Shown: positions 8,988 through 17,813 of the stretch, in pieces
Position numbering within the stretch: the stretch's first letter is position 1
How the letters are laid out: every line of letters starts with the position of its first letter
Source: Vicinamibacterales bacterium
GTDB taxonomy: Bacteria; Acidobacteriota; Vicinamibacteria; Vicinamibacterales; UBA8438
Length of the DNA stretch: 54,385 nucleotides
Assembly: GCA_937766455.1 (NCBI GenBank)
Contig: CALLXD010000053.1
Coordinates: forward strand, 1-54,385
Direction: 5' to 3'
Position numbers and translations under genes: made by a program
Notes under the pieces: model-generated
What the model saw: only the letters and a program-made list of their open reading frames with translations
What the model was told of the DNA's origin: nothing
Databases searched by the model: none

Positions 8988-9770
8988 ATGCGTCTCAAGG
9001 ATTCGATCGCCGTGGTAACCGGCGGAGCCAGCGGGATCGGGCGGGCGCTCGCCTGGCGATTCACGACCGAGGGCGCCAGGGGTGTCGTCGTGGTGGACAT
9101 CGATGCCGATGGCGCCAGGGCCGTCGCGGCCGAAGTGGGTGGCGTCGCGATCGTAGCGGATGTGTCGGACAGCGCCGAGGTCGCACGGGTCGTTGACGAG
9201 ACGGAATCGCAGGTGGGCCCGATCGATCTGTTTTGCTCCAACGCCGGTTTGTTCCGACCCGGTGGGGTCGGTCTCAGCGACGATCAGTGGGAAGAAATTT
9301 GGGGGGTCAACGTGCTGGCCCACGTCTACGCCGCGCGGGCCGTCCTCCCGTCCATGCTTGCGCGCGGACGTGGATATCTGCTGCAGACCGCGTCGGCGGC
9401 TGGGCTGCTCAGTCAGATTGGTTCGGCGCCGTATTCGGTGACCAAGCATGCGGCGGTGGGCTTCGCCGAGTGGCTCTCGATCACGTACGGCGACCGGGGG
9501 ATCACCGTCTCCGTGCTGTGTCCGCAAGCGGTCCGCACCCGCATGACCGATGGGCTGGCGGATGGCGCATCCGCTGCCGTCGACGGGATTTTGGAGCCGG
9601 GCGAGGTGGCTGACGCGGTTGTCGCGGGTCTTGCATGTGAGCGATTTCTGATCCTGCCCCATCCTGAGGTGCTGGACTACATGCGCCGCAAGACCGCGGA
9701 CTACGACCGCTGGCTCACCGGGATGCGCAGGCTGCACGCCAGACTGCCGCCGGCGTCCGACGGGGGCTGA
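8988..9770 (+). CDS. SDR family oxidoreductase
   Basis: A protein of 260 residues with TGGASGIG at 11-18, SNAG near 84, a catalytic Ser in TASAA near 140, and Tyr/Lys in YSVTK near 154. The C-terminal tail is rich in Arg and Trp (MRRKTADYDRWL). The start at 8988 has only a weak AGG upstream. The substrate is unknown. It diverges from the enoyl-CoA hydratase gene, which suggests a role with acyl-CoA or ketone intermediates, but that is inference. Confidence 0.9.
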   Translation: MRLKDSIAVVTGGASGIGRALAWRFTTEGARGVVVVDIDADGARAVAAEVGGVAIVADVSDSAEVARVVDETESQVGPIDLFCSNAGLFRPGGVGLSDDQWEEIWGVNVLAHVYAARAVLPSMLARGRGYLLQTASAAGLLSQIGSAPYSVTKHAAVGFAEWLSITYGDRGITVSVLCPQAVRTRMTDGLADGASAAVDGILEPGEVADAVVAGLACERFLILPHPEVLDYMRRKTADYDRWLTGMRRLHARLPPASDGG

Positions 9771-9802
9771 GCCGGACGCGTGACGATGGGTGAGCCCTGC
9801 GC

Positions 9803-10498
9803 CTAGAATCTGCGCTCGTAGCGCCATCCCGCGTCGAGCATCCACACGCGGTGGCGGGGGCCGGGACAATCCACCGTGCGCGATGCATACCCGCAGTCTT
9901 CCGTGTACAGCGCTACACGGCCGCCCTCGACTGGAACAATTCGGCCGAGCATCTGTTCCATCGGCCAGGTATCTACCGCAGCCAACGCGTCACGGACGGT
10001 CGTATGTTCGGCGAGGCGTGTCGTGAATACGAAGGTCGGGTTGGCGAACTGGACAGTGCCCGCGCGGTGGGCCCGGAGTGCTTCCTCCGGACGGTGCCAC
10101 TGGTGAGCGTGAATCTCGACCCCATCGACCTGGATTGGGCTGTCGTCGGCCTCGGCGACGAAGAACGAGGTGGCGAATCGGATCGGACTGGCGGTTGGGG
10201 TGGTCCACTGGCTGATCGGGTGTAGCGAGGCAGGATCAAGGGTCACACCCGCCTCTTCCTGCGCCTCTCGCACCGCGGCGCGTCGGGCCGTGCCTGACGC
10301 GTCTCGGTTGCCGGCCTGGTGGTCCCCCGGGTCGATCCGCCCGCCCGGAAAGACCCAATAGCCACCCATGAATCGCAGATGCGGACTGCGACGCAGATAG
10401 AGGATCTCCAGACCATCCTCGACGTCGCGCAGCAGCACTACGGACGCAGCAGGCTGTGGTGCGACGATTTCTCCCGGCGGATTCGCCATCGGTGCCAT
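9803..10498 (-). CDS. NUDIX hydrolase (NUDT19-like)
   Basis: The Nudix box is split: GGRIDPGD and RRAAVREAQEEAGV are separated by an insertion. That arrangement is typical of NUDT19-like CoA or nucleoside-diphosphate hydrolases. The phrase MGGYWVFPGG precedes the box. The start is uncertain: ATG at 10498 or 10489 fits better than the more upstream 10555. With 10498 the product is 231 residues. It is cytosolic, and CoA-ester pyrophosphatase activity is the family-based guess. It diverges from the TauE/SafE gene. Confidence 0.85.
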   Translation of the reverse strand: MAPMANPPGEIVAPQPAASVVLLRDVEDGLEILYLRRSPHLRFMGGYWVFPGGRIDPGDHQAGNRDASGTARRAAVREAQEEAGVTLDPASLHPISQWTTPTASPIRFATSFFVAEADDSPIQVDGVEIHAHQWHRPEEALRAHRAGTVQFANPTFVFTTRLAEHTTVRDALAAVDTWPMEQMLGRIVPVEGGRVALYTEDCGYASRTVDCPGPRHRVWMLDAGWRYERRF

Positions 10499-10602
10499 GC
10501 CCCATGGTACGCTAGCGACTGTCTCGGAGGGGCACACCGCAGCGTGGTGCGTCACCCGACCAACGCCCGCCCCGGCGCTTCACCAGCGAACACCCCCCAG
10601 CG

Positions 10603-11322
10603 ATGTCTCCGCTCGACACTGTGCTCGTCGTCCTCTGCAGCGTGGCGGGGTTTACTCTGCAGGGCGCCGTAGGGTTCGGGATAGGAATCCTGGGTTCGCC
10701 CCTGCTGCTTTTGATCGACAGCCGTTTCGTGCCGGGGCCCATCTTGGTCTCGACGATGGTATTTACGTGCCTGATGACGCTGAGAGAACGTCGGGCCATC
10801 GACCTCAGCGGTGTGCGGTGGGCCATGGCGGGTCGGTTTATCGGCACGTTGCCGGCGGCCGCGGTGCTTGCTGTGCTGCCCGCCGAGCAGCTGAGTCTCG
10901 TCCTTGGGGCGATCGTCCTGCTGGCCGTCGGCATCAGTGTGTCGGGGCTGCGCGTCGAGCCGCGGCCGGCGGCCCTACTGGCCGGCGGGGTGCTGTCTGG
11001 CCTGATGGGGACGATCGCAGCGATCGGGGGACCGCCGCTCGCCTTGTTGTATCAGCGGGCGCCCGGTGCGCAGGTGCGCGGGACGCTGTCTAGCGTGTTC
11101 CTGGTCGGGACGGTCATGTCCCTGACCGCACTCGTCTTCGTGGGACGATTCGGCCGAAAGGAACTGGAACTCAGCCTCGTGCTCGCGCCCGGCGTCGTGA
11201 TCGGTTTTCTGCTCTCGCGGCGAATAGCCTCGCGGCTCGACCAGGGGTATACACGCCGTGCGGTCCTGGCCGTGGCCTCCGTGGCGGGTCTGATCGTCGT
11301 TGCGCGCTATTTCGTGGACTGA
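10603..11322 (+). CDS. TauE/SafE (TSUP) family sulfite exporter-like membrane protein
   Basis: A protein of 239 residues made almost wholly of hydrophobic helices, about eight in number. The N-terminal half carries QGAVGFGIGILGSPLLLL and the second half MGTIAAIGGPPLALLYQ, the paired half-repeats typical of the TSUP family. It is probably an inner-membrane exporter or importer of a small anion such as sulfite or a sulfonate. The substrate cannot be read from the sequence. No sulfur genes are adjacent; a rhodanese is present 28 kb away. Confidence 0.9.
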   Translation: MSPLDTVLVVLCSVAGFTLQGAVGFGIGILGSPLLLLIDSRFVPGPILVSTMVFTCLMTLRERRAIDLSGVRWAMAGRFIGTLPAAAVLAVLPAEQLSLVLGAIVLLAVGISVSGLRVEPRPAALLAGGVLSGLMGTIAAIGGPPLALLYQRAPGAQVRGTLSSVFLVGTVMSLTALVFVGRFGRKELELSLVLAPGVVIGFLLSRRIASRLDQGYTRRAVLAVASVAGLIVVARYFVD

Positions 11323-11467
11323 GCAGAGCACCGGCTCACGCCGGTCGGATGCCGGGCTGTCTCGAATTGCGGTTGCGGGGTATCGGTGGGCCTCGTCCCG
11401 ACCGAAACGACATAGGTATGGCCGGTCGCCGGTGCGACTCGGTCTCCGAAAGTAGACACCGGAGCGC

Positions 11468-12244
11468 ATGCGAAGGACACGACGGAATCGGGCCTCAGGG
11501 CGGAGCCGCGCGAGCCTCTGTGCGTCGCTCGTCGTGGTGGCGGCGTCACTTGTGGGGCATATGTCCGCGCAGAGCCTGCGTGGTAGCCCCTCGTCACTGG
11601 ACGTGCAGACGGCTGAGGCCGCGGATCATGCCTTTAGCTACGCGTTCGAGCCCGACGACGTGCATCAGTTGGCCGCGGCGGGGGCCCTCGTTCGGGTCGA
11701 GGGCAACCAAAACTATCGACTGAAGGATGTCTCGTTTCCCTTTGCGCGCCCGGCCGTGAAGTTGTTCATCGAGCGGCTCGCAAGCCAGTATCGGCGGGCG
11801 TGCGGTCAGCAATTGGTGGTGACCAGCCTGACCCGCCCTCATTCAGCCCAACCTCGCAATGCGTCCGAACGGTCGGTGCATCCAACCGGGATGGCGCTTG
11901 ACCTTCGCCGCCCATCTGGTCGGTGTCGAAGCTGGCTCGAAGCGACGCTGCTGTCGCTGGAGTCCGAGGCGGTCCTCGAAGCGACGTCGGAACGGCGTCC
12001 ACCGCATTATCACGTTGCGGTCTTCCCCGAGCAGTACGAGGCCTACGTCAAGCAGCGGCGCGAACGCGTGGCCTCCGGCCCGTCGCTCGCGCCCAGTGCG
12101 TACACCGTTCGTCGTGGCGATACGCTCTGGGATATTGCGCGGAGCCATGGCGTCTCATCCGGCACCCTGCGCCGGATGAACGGGTTGCGGTCGTCGCGGA
12201 TTCATCCCGGGCAGACGTTGACCGTGCCCAGGGCGCGGCGCTAA
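11468..12244 (+). CDS. DUF5715-like secreted protein with M15-type motif and C-terminal LysM
   Basis: A protein of 258 residues with a signal peptide (about 12-34) and a catalytic-like domain (about 60-195). The motif HPTGMALD (His138, Asp145) is followed by HYH (His180, His182). This is the HxxGxAxD...HxH zinc arrangement of M15/VanY-type peptidases. A single LysM domain (about 212-254, YTVRRGDTLWDIARSHGVS) closes the protein and should bind peptidoglycan. A cell-wall peptidase acting on the peptide stem is the natural inference. The name DUF5715 is from memory. The gene stands alone between TauE/SafE and a secreted-family gene. Confidence 0.75.
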   Translation: MRRTRRNRASGRSRASLCASLVVVAASLVGHMSAQSLRGSPSSLDVQTAEAADHAFSYAFEPDDVHQLAAAGALVRVEGNQNYRLKDVSFPFARPAVKLFIERLASQYRRACGQQLVVTSLTRPHSAQPRNASERSVHPTGMALDLRRPSGRCRSWLEATLLSLESEAVLEATSERRPPHYHVAVFPEQYEAYVKQRRERVASGPSLAPSAYTVRRGDTLWDIARSHGVSSGTLRRMNGLRSSRIHPGQTLTVPRARR

Positions 12245-12424
12245 GACTTCCCGGACGTCGCGGGACCCGCGTCGCGGCGGCCGCCGGCCGGGGCAAGGAT
12301 CTGCTGGCCCTGCCCGGAGGACCGTTCTACAATGGGGCCACTAACGACGGGGATGCGCGTCCTCCCTGAAGACCGGCCACCACACGCAGTGGTTGAGCGT
12401 CACTACGCGTCTATGGAGTCTGCA

Positions 12425-13258
12425 ATGAAGGCATCGGTCGGTGTTCTTGCCCTGAGTCTCATGTTGGCCGCCCAATCGGCGTCGGCCCAAGAGATCCCGA
12501 GGCTTTCTGATGGCCATCCAGACATGAATGGCATCTGGCAGGTGTTGAACGAGGCGAACTACGACCTCGAACCGCACGTTGCCCGCCACTCAATGCAGAT
12601 GCGTGAGGGCCCGGTGAACCCTGTGCCCGCCGTGCCGACCTTGCGGCTCGGTGCCGTGGGCGCGGTGCCCGGGAGCCTGGGGGTCATTGTTGGTGGCGGG
12701 AAGATCCCCTACACGACGGACGCCCGCACGCTGAAAGAGGAGAACGCCGCGAACTGGATTGACAGGGACCCGGAGGTCAAGTGCTATATGCCCGGCGTGC
12801 CGCGGGCGACCTACATTCCGATGCCGTTCCAGGTCATCCAGAGCGAGAAGGACGTGTTCATCGCGTACCAGTTTGCGGGCGCCGTGCGGGACATCTACAT
12901 GGACAACCCCGGCCCGTCCCAGGTCGACTCGTGGATGGGGTGGTCGGTGGGAACCTGGGAAGGGGACACGCTGGTCGTGGATGTCACCGGTCTGGCTGAC
13001 GGGACGTGGCTTGATCGGGCTGGCAGCCATCATAGCTACCAGATGCACGTGGTGGAGCGCTACACGATGATGGGACCGAATCACATCGACTACGAAGCGA
13101 CCATCGAAGACCCGCAGGTGCTGACGGAACCGTTCACGATCAAGATGCCCCTGTATCGCCGGATGGAAGAGAACGCCCGAATCATGGACTTCCGCTGCGT
13201 GGAGTTTGTCGAAGAGCTGCTGTTTGGCGAGTGGCGCCGCACGCCGCTGCCTCGGTAG
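12425..13258 (+). CDS. Secreted protein, divergent member of a four-copy family of unknown function
   Basis: A protein of 277 residues from the ATG at 12425, which follows GGAG. A signal peptide ends at AQSASAQ (about residue 19). The body shares the family plan: an N-terminal DGHPDMNGIW, then VIQSEKDVFIAYQF, then WEGDTLVVDVTG, then a beta-rich C-terminus with a late cysteine (FRCVEF). It lacks the YNNN and YACHEGN blocks of the other three copies (13.3, 16.8 and 27.8 kb), so it is a distinct subfamily. No enzyme motif is recognised. It is probably periplasmic and may be cotranscribed with the next family gene, 72 bases downstream. Confidence 0.7.
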   Translation: MKASVGVLALSLMLAAQSASAQEIPRLSDGHPDMNGIWQVLNEANYDLEPHVARHSMQMREGPVNPVPAVPTLRLGAVGAVPGSLGVIVGGGKIPYTTDARTLKEENAANWIDRDPEVKCYMPGVPRATYIPMPFQVIQSEKDVFIAYQFAGAVRDIYMDNPGPSQVDSWMGWSVGTWEGDTLVVDVTGLADGTWLDRAGSHHSYQMHVVERYTMMGPNHIDYEATIEDPQVLTEPFTIKMPLYRRMEENARIMDFRCVEFVEELLFGEWRRTPLPR

Positions 13259-13330
13259 TGCGCGGACGGATGTGCGACGACGTAGGTTCGGTGCGGGGAC
13301 ATCTGAGGACGGGATCCGAAGGAGATTGAG

Positions 13331-14467
13331 ATGCGCAATCGACTCGCGTTGTGTGGCGGCGGACTCACCGCGATCTGCCTGGCACTGGCACCGATGGCCG
13401 CCGGGCAAAGCGGTGACATCCCGCGGACAGCTAGCGGGCGTCCTGACTTGTCTGGCACCTATGACGTGTCGACGTTGACGCCGCTGCAACGCCCGACCGA
13501 TCTGGCCGACAAGCAATTCCTGACAAACGAAGAAGCGGCCGAAATCGCCGCACAGGAGCTGCAGCGGAACATCGACCGCCAGCGTGACAGCGCCCCCGAT
13601 CGTGGTGCACCGCCGCAGGGCGGGGACGGGTCGACCGGTGCCGCCGGCAATGTTGGCGGGTACAACAGCTTCTGGATCGATCGGGGAACCGAGGCGTTTC
13701 AGATCGATGGTCAGTGGCGGACCTCAATCTTGATCGACCCCCCGAACGGCCGAATGCCGGAACCGAGCGCAGAGCGGAGCGCCGCCCAAGCCGCCGCACG
13801 CGCGGCCCGTCGCGCCGCCGTCGGAGGGGGCGAGGCCCCGGTGTCTCGGCGGTTCCAGAACGACGGCACCGCCTATTGGCTCGAGGCGGGTCTGGACGGA
13901 CGTGGGCCATACGACAACATGGAGCAGCGGCCCTTCGCCGAGCGGTGCATCTTGTCGTTCAGCTCAACCGCCGGGCCGCCGATGATGCCGGCGCTCTACA
14001 ACAACCACAAGCGAATCGTGCAGACCGAGGACACCGTGGTGATTCTCGTCGAAATGGTGCATGACGCGCGTGTGGTCAGGATGAATGCCGAGCACGATCC
14101 GCCCGAAATCCAGAAATGGCTTGGTGATTCGATCGGGTGGTGGGAGGACGACACGCTGGTGGTTGAGACCACGAACTTCCGTGATACCCCGGCGTTTTCG
14201 CAGGGGTCGAAGGACATGAAGGTCACCGAGCGCTTTCGGATGGAGGGCGCGGACCAACTGGTGTATACGTTCACTGTCGAGGACCCGTCGGTCTGGAGCG
14301 CGCCCTTCACCGGCGAGTATGCCTGGCCTCGCAGCGAGAACAAGGTGTTCGAGTACGCCTGTCACGAAGCGAACTACGCGCTGGAGGGCATCATGAAAGG
14401 CGCGCGGTTGCTTGAGGCCGACTTTCGGGGAGAAAGCCCGGAAGGGGTGGCCAACCCCACTCGATAG
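13331..14467 (+). CDS. Secreted protein of the four-copy family, unknown function
   Basis: A protein of 378 residues with a strong AGGAGA ribosome-binding site and a signal peptide of about 24 residues. The family blocks appear in order: SGRPDLSGTYDVSTLTPLQR, YNSFWIDRGTE, DPPNGRMPEP, RCILSFSSTAGPPMMPALYN, GDSIGWWEDDTLVVETTNF and FEYACHEANYALEGIMKGAR. Compared with the 16.8-kb paralogue it has an Ala/Arg-rich insertion (about 145-175). No known catalytic motif is visible. A DUF6152-like gene follows at 52 bases, and a strong terminator closes the unit at 15022. Confidence 0.75.
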   Translation: MRNRLALCGGGLTAICLALAPMAAGQSGDIPRTASGRPDLSGTYDVSTLTPLQRPTDLADKQFLTNEEAAEIAAQELQRNIDRQRDSAPDRGAPPQGGDGSTGAAGNVGGYNSFWIDRGTEAFQIDGQWRTSILIDPPNGRMPEPSAERSAAQAAARAARRAAVGGGEAPVSRRFQNDGTAYWLEAGLDGRGPYDNMEQRPFAERCILSFSSTAGPPMMPALYNNHKRIVQTEDTVVILVEMVHDARVVRMNAEHDPPEIQKWLGDSIGWWEDDTLVVETTNFRDTPAFSQGSKDMKVTERFRMEGADQLVYTFTVEDPSVWSAPFTGEYAWPRSENKVFEYACHEANYALEGIMKGARLLEADFRGESPEGVANPTR

Positions 14468-14519
14468 CGTGAGACGCTGAGCAGGGTTCCGTTTGTTAAC
14501 TTTTTTGGGAGAAGTCACG

Positions 14520-14972
14520 ATGCGACAGCAGACCTCGATGATGCTCAGGACCGGTGTGGCGGCACTCGCCCTTGCGGGTCTCGTAGTGGTGGCTGGTGTG
14601 CCGACCGCGGCGCACCACGCGTTCGGCGCCGAGTTCGATCCGAATCGTCCGGTCGTGCTCCGCGGGCCGGTGATCAAGGTCGAATGGGTGAATCCGCATA
14701 CCTGGATTCACGTGGAAGTGACGGGCGATGACGGGACCAAGCAGGTGTGGATGGTCGAGGGCGGCACGCCGAACACGCTGCTGCGCCGAGGCCTGTCTCG
14801 CGACTCGATTCCGATTGGCGCGATGCTCGTCGTCGATGGCTACCAGAGTAAGGACCGGAGCGCTCGAGCCAATGGGCGCGACGTGACATTTGAGGACGGT
14901 TCGAAGTTCTTCATGGGGTCGTCTGGGACCGGCGCGCCGCTTGACGGCCGCGACGCGACCGAGCCCGAGTAG
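14520..14972 (+). CDS. DUF6152-like secreted protein
   Basis: A protein of 150 residues. The ATG at 14520 follows GGGAGAAG and is preferred to an earlier in-frame TTG-type start. A signal peptide ends before AAHHAFGAEFD, the hallmark start of mature DUF6152 proteins. The conserved core KVEWVNPHTWIHVEV follows. The domain is a small beta-barrel-like fold of unknown function, probably periplasmic. It shares a transcript with the secreted-family gene upstream; I recall this pairing from other Acidobacteria. The name is from recall, not a search. Confidence 0.75.
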   Translation: MRQQTSMMLRTGVAALALAGLVVVAGVPTAAHHAFGAEFDPNRPVVLRGPVIKVEWVNPHTWIHVEVTGDDGTKQVWMVEGGTPNTLLRRGLSRDSIPIGAMLVVDGYQSKDRSARANGRDVTFEDGSKFFMGSSGTGAPLDGRDATEPE

Positions 14973-15021
14973 ACGCGGCCGTCCACTCCCGCGGGGAGCG
15001 GCGGGTGCGCAAGTCGATAAG

Positions 15022-15058
15022 GCGCCTGGGGACGTGCTGTCCCCGGGCGCTTTTTTTT
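15022..15058 (+). terminator. Rho-independent terminator
   Basis: A 12-bp stem (15022-15033 with 15039-15050, one G-T pair) has a 5-base loop and is followed by eight T residues. It ends the transcript of the 12.4-15.0 kb genes. Confidence 0.92.
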
Positions 15059-15223
15059 GCCCTCAGGAGAGACGCCGGTGCCCCACAGGCGGAGCGCCGC
15101 GGTCGCTCTCTAAGAGCCGGTCGGGGCCGTCAAGGCGACCGGGACGGCGCTGGTGTTGACACCCGGATCGGGACGTCCAGCACGAGGGGACAAACGTGCC
15201 GGTACGGGGACACCGGGCAGCGA

Positions 15224-16015
15224 TCAGTCTCCGCCGACCGGGTGGGCGAGATCTGGTATCGGCGTCGCCGCGACCGTGGTGCGCTCGAGGAGCCAGACCA
15301 CGTTGACCGCGACCGGGGCGCCACGGGCTCTGGCCGGTTCGAAGCGGACGTCGGAGGCCAGCCGTGATACCGCCCGGGTCAGCGCGGCATCTGGCACGCC
15401 GTCGTGTATCACGTGGACCGAGGCCAGCTGGCCCTCGCGGGTCACCACGGCCGTCAACGCCAGGTTGGGGATTCCCAGTGGGCGTAGCGGCTGAATGAGC
15501 ATCGCCTTGGCTCGGGTGTCCGCTGCTACCCGCGGCAGCGTGACTCCGGCCACCAGCCAGAGTGGATTGGCATTCGATCCGAGGGCCGTGGAGGTGCGCA
15601 GCAGCCCAGCCAGCGAACCGGGGTGTGTCGGCGCGGCCAGACCCACGAAGGCTGCCCATACCAGGGCGCCGGCGAGGGTCGCTGCCAGCGTGCCCCCGAT
15701 CATCCAGAGGCGCTGCCGATCGTCGATCACATCTTGAACCCGGTGGCGCCAGCGGGTGTCGGGTTCCATCGCCTTGCGGGCCATGACCTCTGGCGCCAGC
15801 CGCGCGAAGGCGACGTCGTCAGGTCGGTGCTGTGCGGCGCCCTGGCGGAGTGCGGTGCCCAGCGACGTGAGGTCGTCGCGCACCCCGCGGCAGCTGGCGC
15901 AGCTCGCAAGATGGACGTCCAGCAGCACGTGACGCCTGACCGACAGCTCGTCGTCATGAGCCGCCGTCAGCCAGGTGCGAACGGTGCGGCATCCCGGTGA
16001 GGTCAGAGGCGTCAT
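15224..16015 (-). CDS. Anti-sigma factor with zinc-finger domain fused to a TonB-like C-terminal domain
   Basis: A protein of 263 residues. The cytoplasmic N-terminus has a zinc-binding anti-sigma motif (His35, Cys39, Cys42 in VHLASCASC). One membrane helix spans about 103-127. The periplasmic part ends with a domain like the TonB/energy-transducer C-terminus (about 175-250), with alternating strands around VRFEPARARGAPVAVNVVWL. The ATG overlaps the stop of the sigma-factor gene as ATGA, so the pair is coupled. It should hold the sigma factor inactive until an envelope signal arrives. The TonB-like sensor domain is unusual for an anti-sigma factor. Confidence 0.8.
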   Translation of the reverse strand: MTPLTSPGCRTVRTWLTAAHDDELSVRRHVLLDVHLASCASCRGVRDDLTSLGTALRQGAAQHRPDDVAFARLAPEVMARKAMEPDTRWRHRVQDVIDDRQRLWMIGGTLAATLAGALVWAAFVGLAAPTHPGSLAGLLRTSTALGSNANPLWLVAGVTLPRVAADTRAKAMLIQPLRPLGIPNLALTAVVTREGQLASVHVIHDGVPDAALTRAVSRLASDVRFEPARARGAPVAVNVVWLLERTTVAATPIPDLAHPVGGD

Positions 16016-16611
16016 TGCGGTTGCAACTCCGTTCGCAACGTGTGGCGCGCGCGCGCCAGACGTGATTTGACCGCGGCGTTGGAGACGCCGAGGGAAAACG
16101 CAATCTCCGCGTAGCGCATACCATGCAGTTCACGCAGCACGACGGCTGAGCGCTGGTCGAATGGCAGCCGGTTGAGTGCCCGCCACACGCGCTCTCCCAA
16201 CTGTTTCTGGTCGAGTGCACGGTCCGGCGAGGTTGGGCCCAGTGGCGCCGGCAACTCTCCCCGCTCTTCGATGAGGGCATCGAGCGACACCTGGTCGGCT
16301 CGACGCCGTCGTCTCCACCAGCGCTGTCGGTTCCGCGCGTGGTTGATGACGATCCGATAAATCCAGGTTTGTAGCGCCGAGTCGCCCCGGAACCGGTGGA
16401 TGGATCGAAACACGGTCAGGAAGACGTCTTGCGACAGGTCCAGGGCGTCGTCGTGGTTGCTCAAGAGCTGGAGCGCCAGGTGATAGACCATCCGCTGGTG
16501 GGTGTCGACCACGTCTTGACACGCTTGCGCGTCGCCAGACGCGCACCGTTCCGCGATGTCGCTTTCGGAGTCCGCGGTCTCAGACCAATCGATCGCGCGA
16601 GCTGGTTTCAC
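16012..16611 (-). CDS. ECF RNA polymerase sigma factor
   Basis: A protein of 199 residues with a GTG start at 16611 behind AGGAGG. Region 2 contains the DLSQDVFLTVFRSIHRFRG and LQTWIYRIVINHARNR blocks (about 58-98). A basic linker RRRRR follows. Region 4 contains LPFDQRSAVVLRELHGMRY and a helix-turn-helix (about 148-195). It lies directly upstream of, and coupled to, its presumed anti-sigma factor. Divergent genes start about 200 bases away, so its regulon may include the secreted-family/VWA unit at 16.8 kb, but that is inference. Confidence 0.93.
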   Translation of the reverse strand: MKPARAIDWSETADSESDIAERCASGDAQACQDVVDTHQRMVYHLALQLLSNHDDALDLSQDVFLTVFRSIHRFRGDSALQTWIYRIVINHARNRQRWWRRRRRADQVSLDALIEERGELPAPLGPTSPDRALDQKQLGERVWRALNRLPFDQRSAVVLRELHGMRYAEIAFSLGVSNAAVKSRLARARHTLRTELQPQ

Positions 16612-16817
16612 ACCTGCCTCCTGTCGGCCGTCACGTCGAGTATCCCTCGAAATGTCCCAGGTGCCTGTCTTCAGTTGGACACCGCATCCTGCAAAAAGTA
16701 GCGGCGGCGAGATTGAACCGACCTCGTCAGGGTTGTAGGATCAGCTGATCAATGCAGGCACCGAGCGGCAGCAAGGCGTGATGATCGCGCAATCAGGCCG
16801 TAATCAGGGAGATAGCG

Positions 16818-17804
16818 ATGCGTCGTCAAGTGTGTAGAACGGTTGGTCTCGTCGGGCTGGGTGTCATGCTGGCCGTTGGCCCAAGCGCCGCGCAGTCGGG
16901 GTCGGCCGCCCGACGGACGCCGCACGGCGACCCCGACATTCAGGGGATCTTTACGTTTCGGACCATTACCCCCCTCGAACGTCCGGAGAACCTCGGTGAC
17001 AAGGCAACGTTATCGGCTGAGGAGGCCGCCGCATTCGAGGCGGCGGAACGGACGCGGTTGAATCGCGACCTGTTTGACCCCGAGTCCGGCGCCCCAAGCG
17101 CGGGGTATCAATCCCGCGCAGAGGGTGGGGTGTTGTCGTACAACGAGTTCTGGTACGAGCGCGGGATCGAGCTGACAAGTGACAAGCGGACGTCATTGAT
17201 TACCGATCCCCCGAATGGTCGGCTGCCCTGGAGAGAACAGGTTCGTGCCGCGAACGGCGTCAATCGGCTGAATCTGAGAAACGGCTTCGCTGATACCTAC
17301 ACGGACCGAAGTCTGTCGGATCGGTGCCTCATGGGATTCAATTCGGGCCCCCCGATGAGTGCCGGCGCCTACAACAACAACGTGCTGATTCTGCAGACCC
17401 CGACCCAGGTCGTCCTGGTCAACGAGATGGTGCACAACACCCGCATCATCCCGCTTGATGGCAGCGATCACGGCACGGTGCGTCGCTGGGCCGGTGACTC
17501 CCGTGGACGCTGGGAAGGGGAGACGCTCGTCGTAGAGACGACGAATTTTCTTCGGGACACGGCGGCGCGCGGGTCGTCGCGGGACTCGCATCTCGTCGAG
17601 CGTTTTCGCCGGGTCGACGACGACACCGTCCTGTATGAGTTCACGTTTGAAGATCCGAATTCCTTCACCGAGCCCTGGACAGCAGCCATGCCGCTGCGGC
17701 GGACGGACGGGCCACTCTTTGAGTATGCTTGCCACGAGGGCAACATCGGCATGCACGGCATCATGGCCGGGGCCCGGAAACTCGATACGCAAGCGGTCCG
17801 CTAG
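16818..17804 (+). CDS. Secreted protein of the four-copy family, unknown function
   Basis: A protein of 328 residues with a GGGAGA site and a signal peptide ending near AAQSGS (25-29). It is the clearest version of the family: DPDIQGIFTFRTITPLER (39-56), YNEFWYERG (108-116), DPPNGRLPW (130-138), a Cys170 block, AYNNNVLILQTPTQVVLVNE (184-203), RIIPLDG (209-215), GDSRGRWEGETLVVETTNF (226-244) and FEYACHEGNIGMHGIMAGAR (301-320). The single CH at 305-306 is not a haem site. The function is unknown. A VWA gene follows 9 bases later. It diverges from the ECF sigma gene. Confidence 0.78.
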   Translation: MRRQVCRTVGLVGLGVMLAVGPSAAQSGSAARRTPHGDPDIQGIFTFRTITPLERPENLGDKATLSAEEAAAFEAAERTRLNRDLFDPESGAPSAGYQSRAEGGVLSYNEFWYERGIELTSDKRTSLITDPPNGRLPWREQVRAANGVNRLNLRNGFADTYTDRSLSDRCLMGFNSGPPMSAGAYNNNVLILQTPTQVVLVNEMVHNTRIIPLDGSDHGTVRRWAGDSRGRWEGETLVVETTNFLRDTAARGSSRDSHLVERFRRVDDDTVLYEFTFEDPNSFTEPWTAAMPLRRTDGPLFEYACHEGNIGMHGIMAGARKLDTQAVR

Positions 17805-17813
17805 CCACTTCCC

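Noticed and set aside
8097..9869. A 590-residue frame containing the enoyl-CoA hydratase
   Set aside because: The upstream 330 residues are an Arg/Pro-rich reading opposite the SDR gene. The ATG at 8879 has a ribosome-binding site and fits the family length.
16739..16750. A 12-bp palindrome GATCAGCTGATC upstream of the secreted-family gene
   Set aside because: It is short and has no spacer or repeat partner; palindromes of this size are expected by chance in a window of this length.
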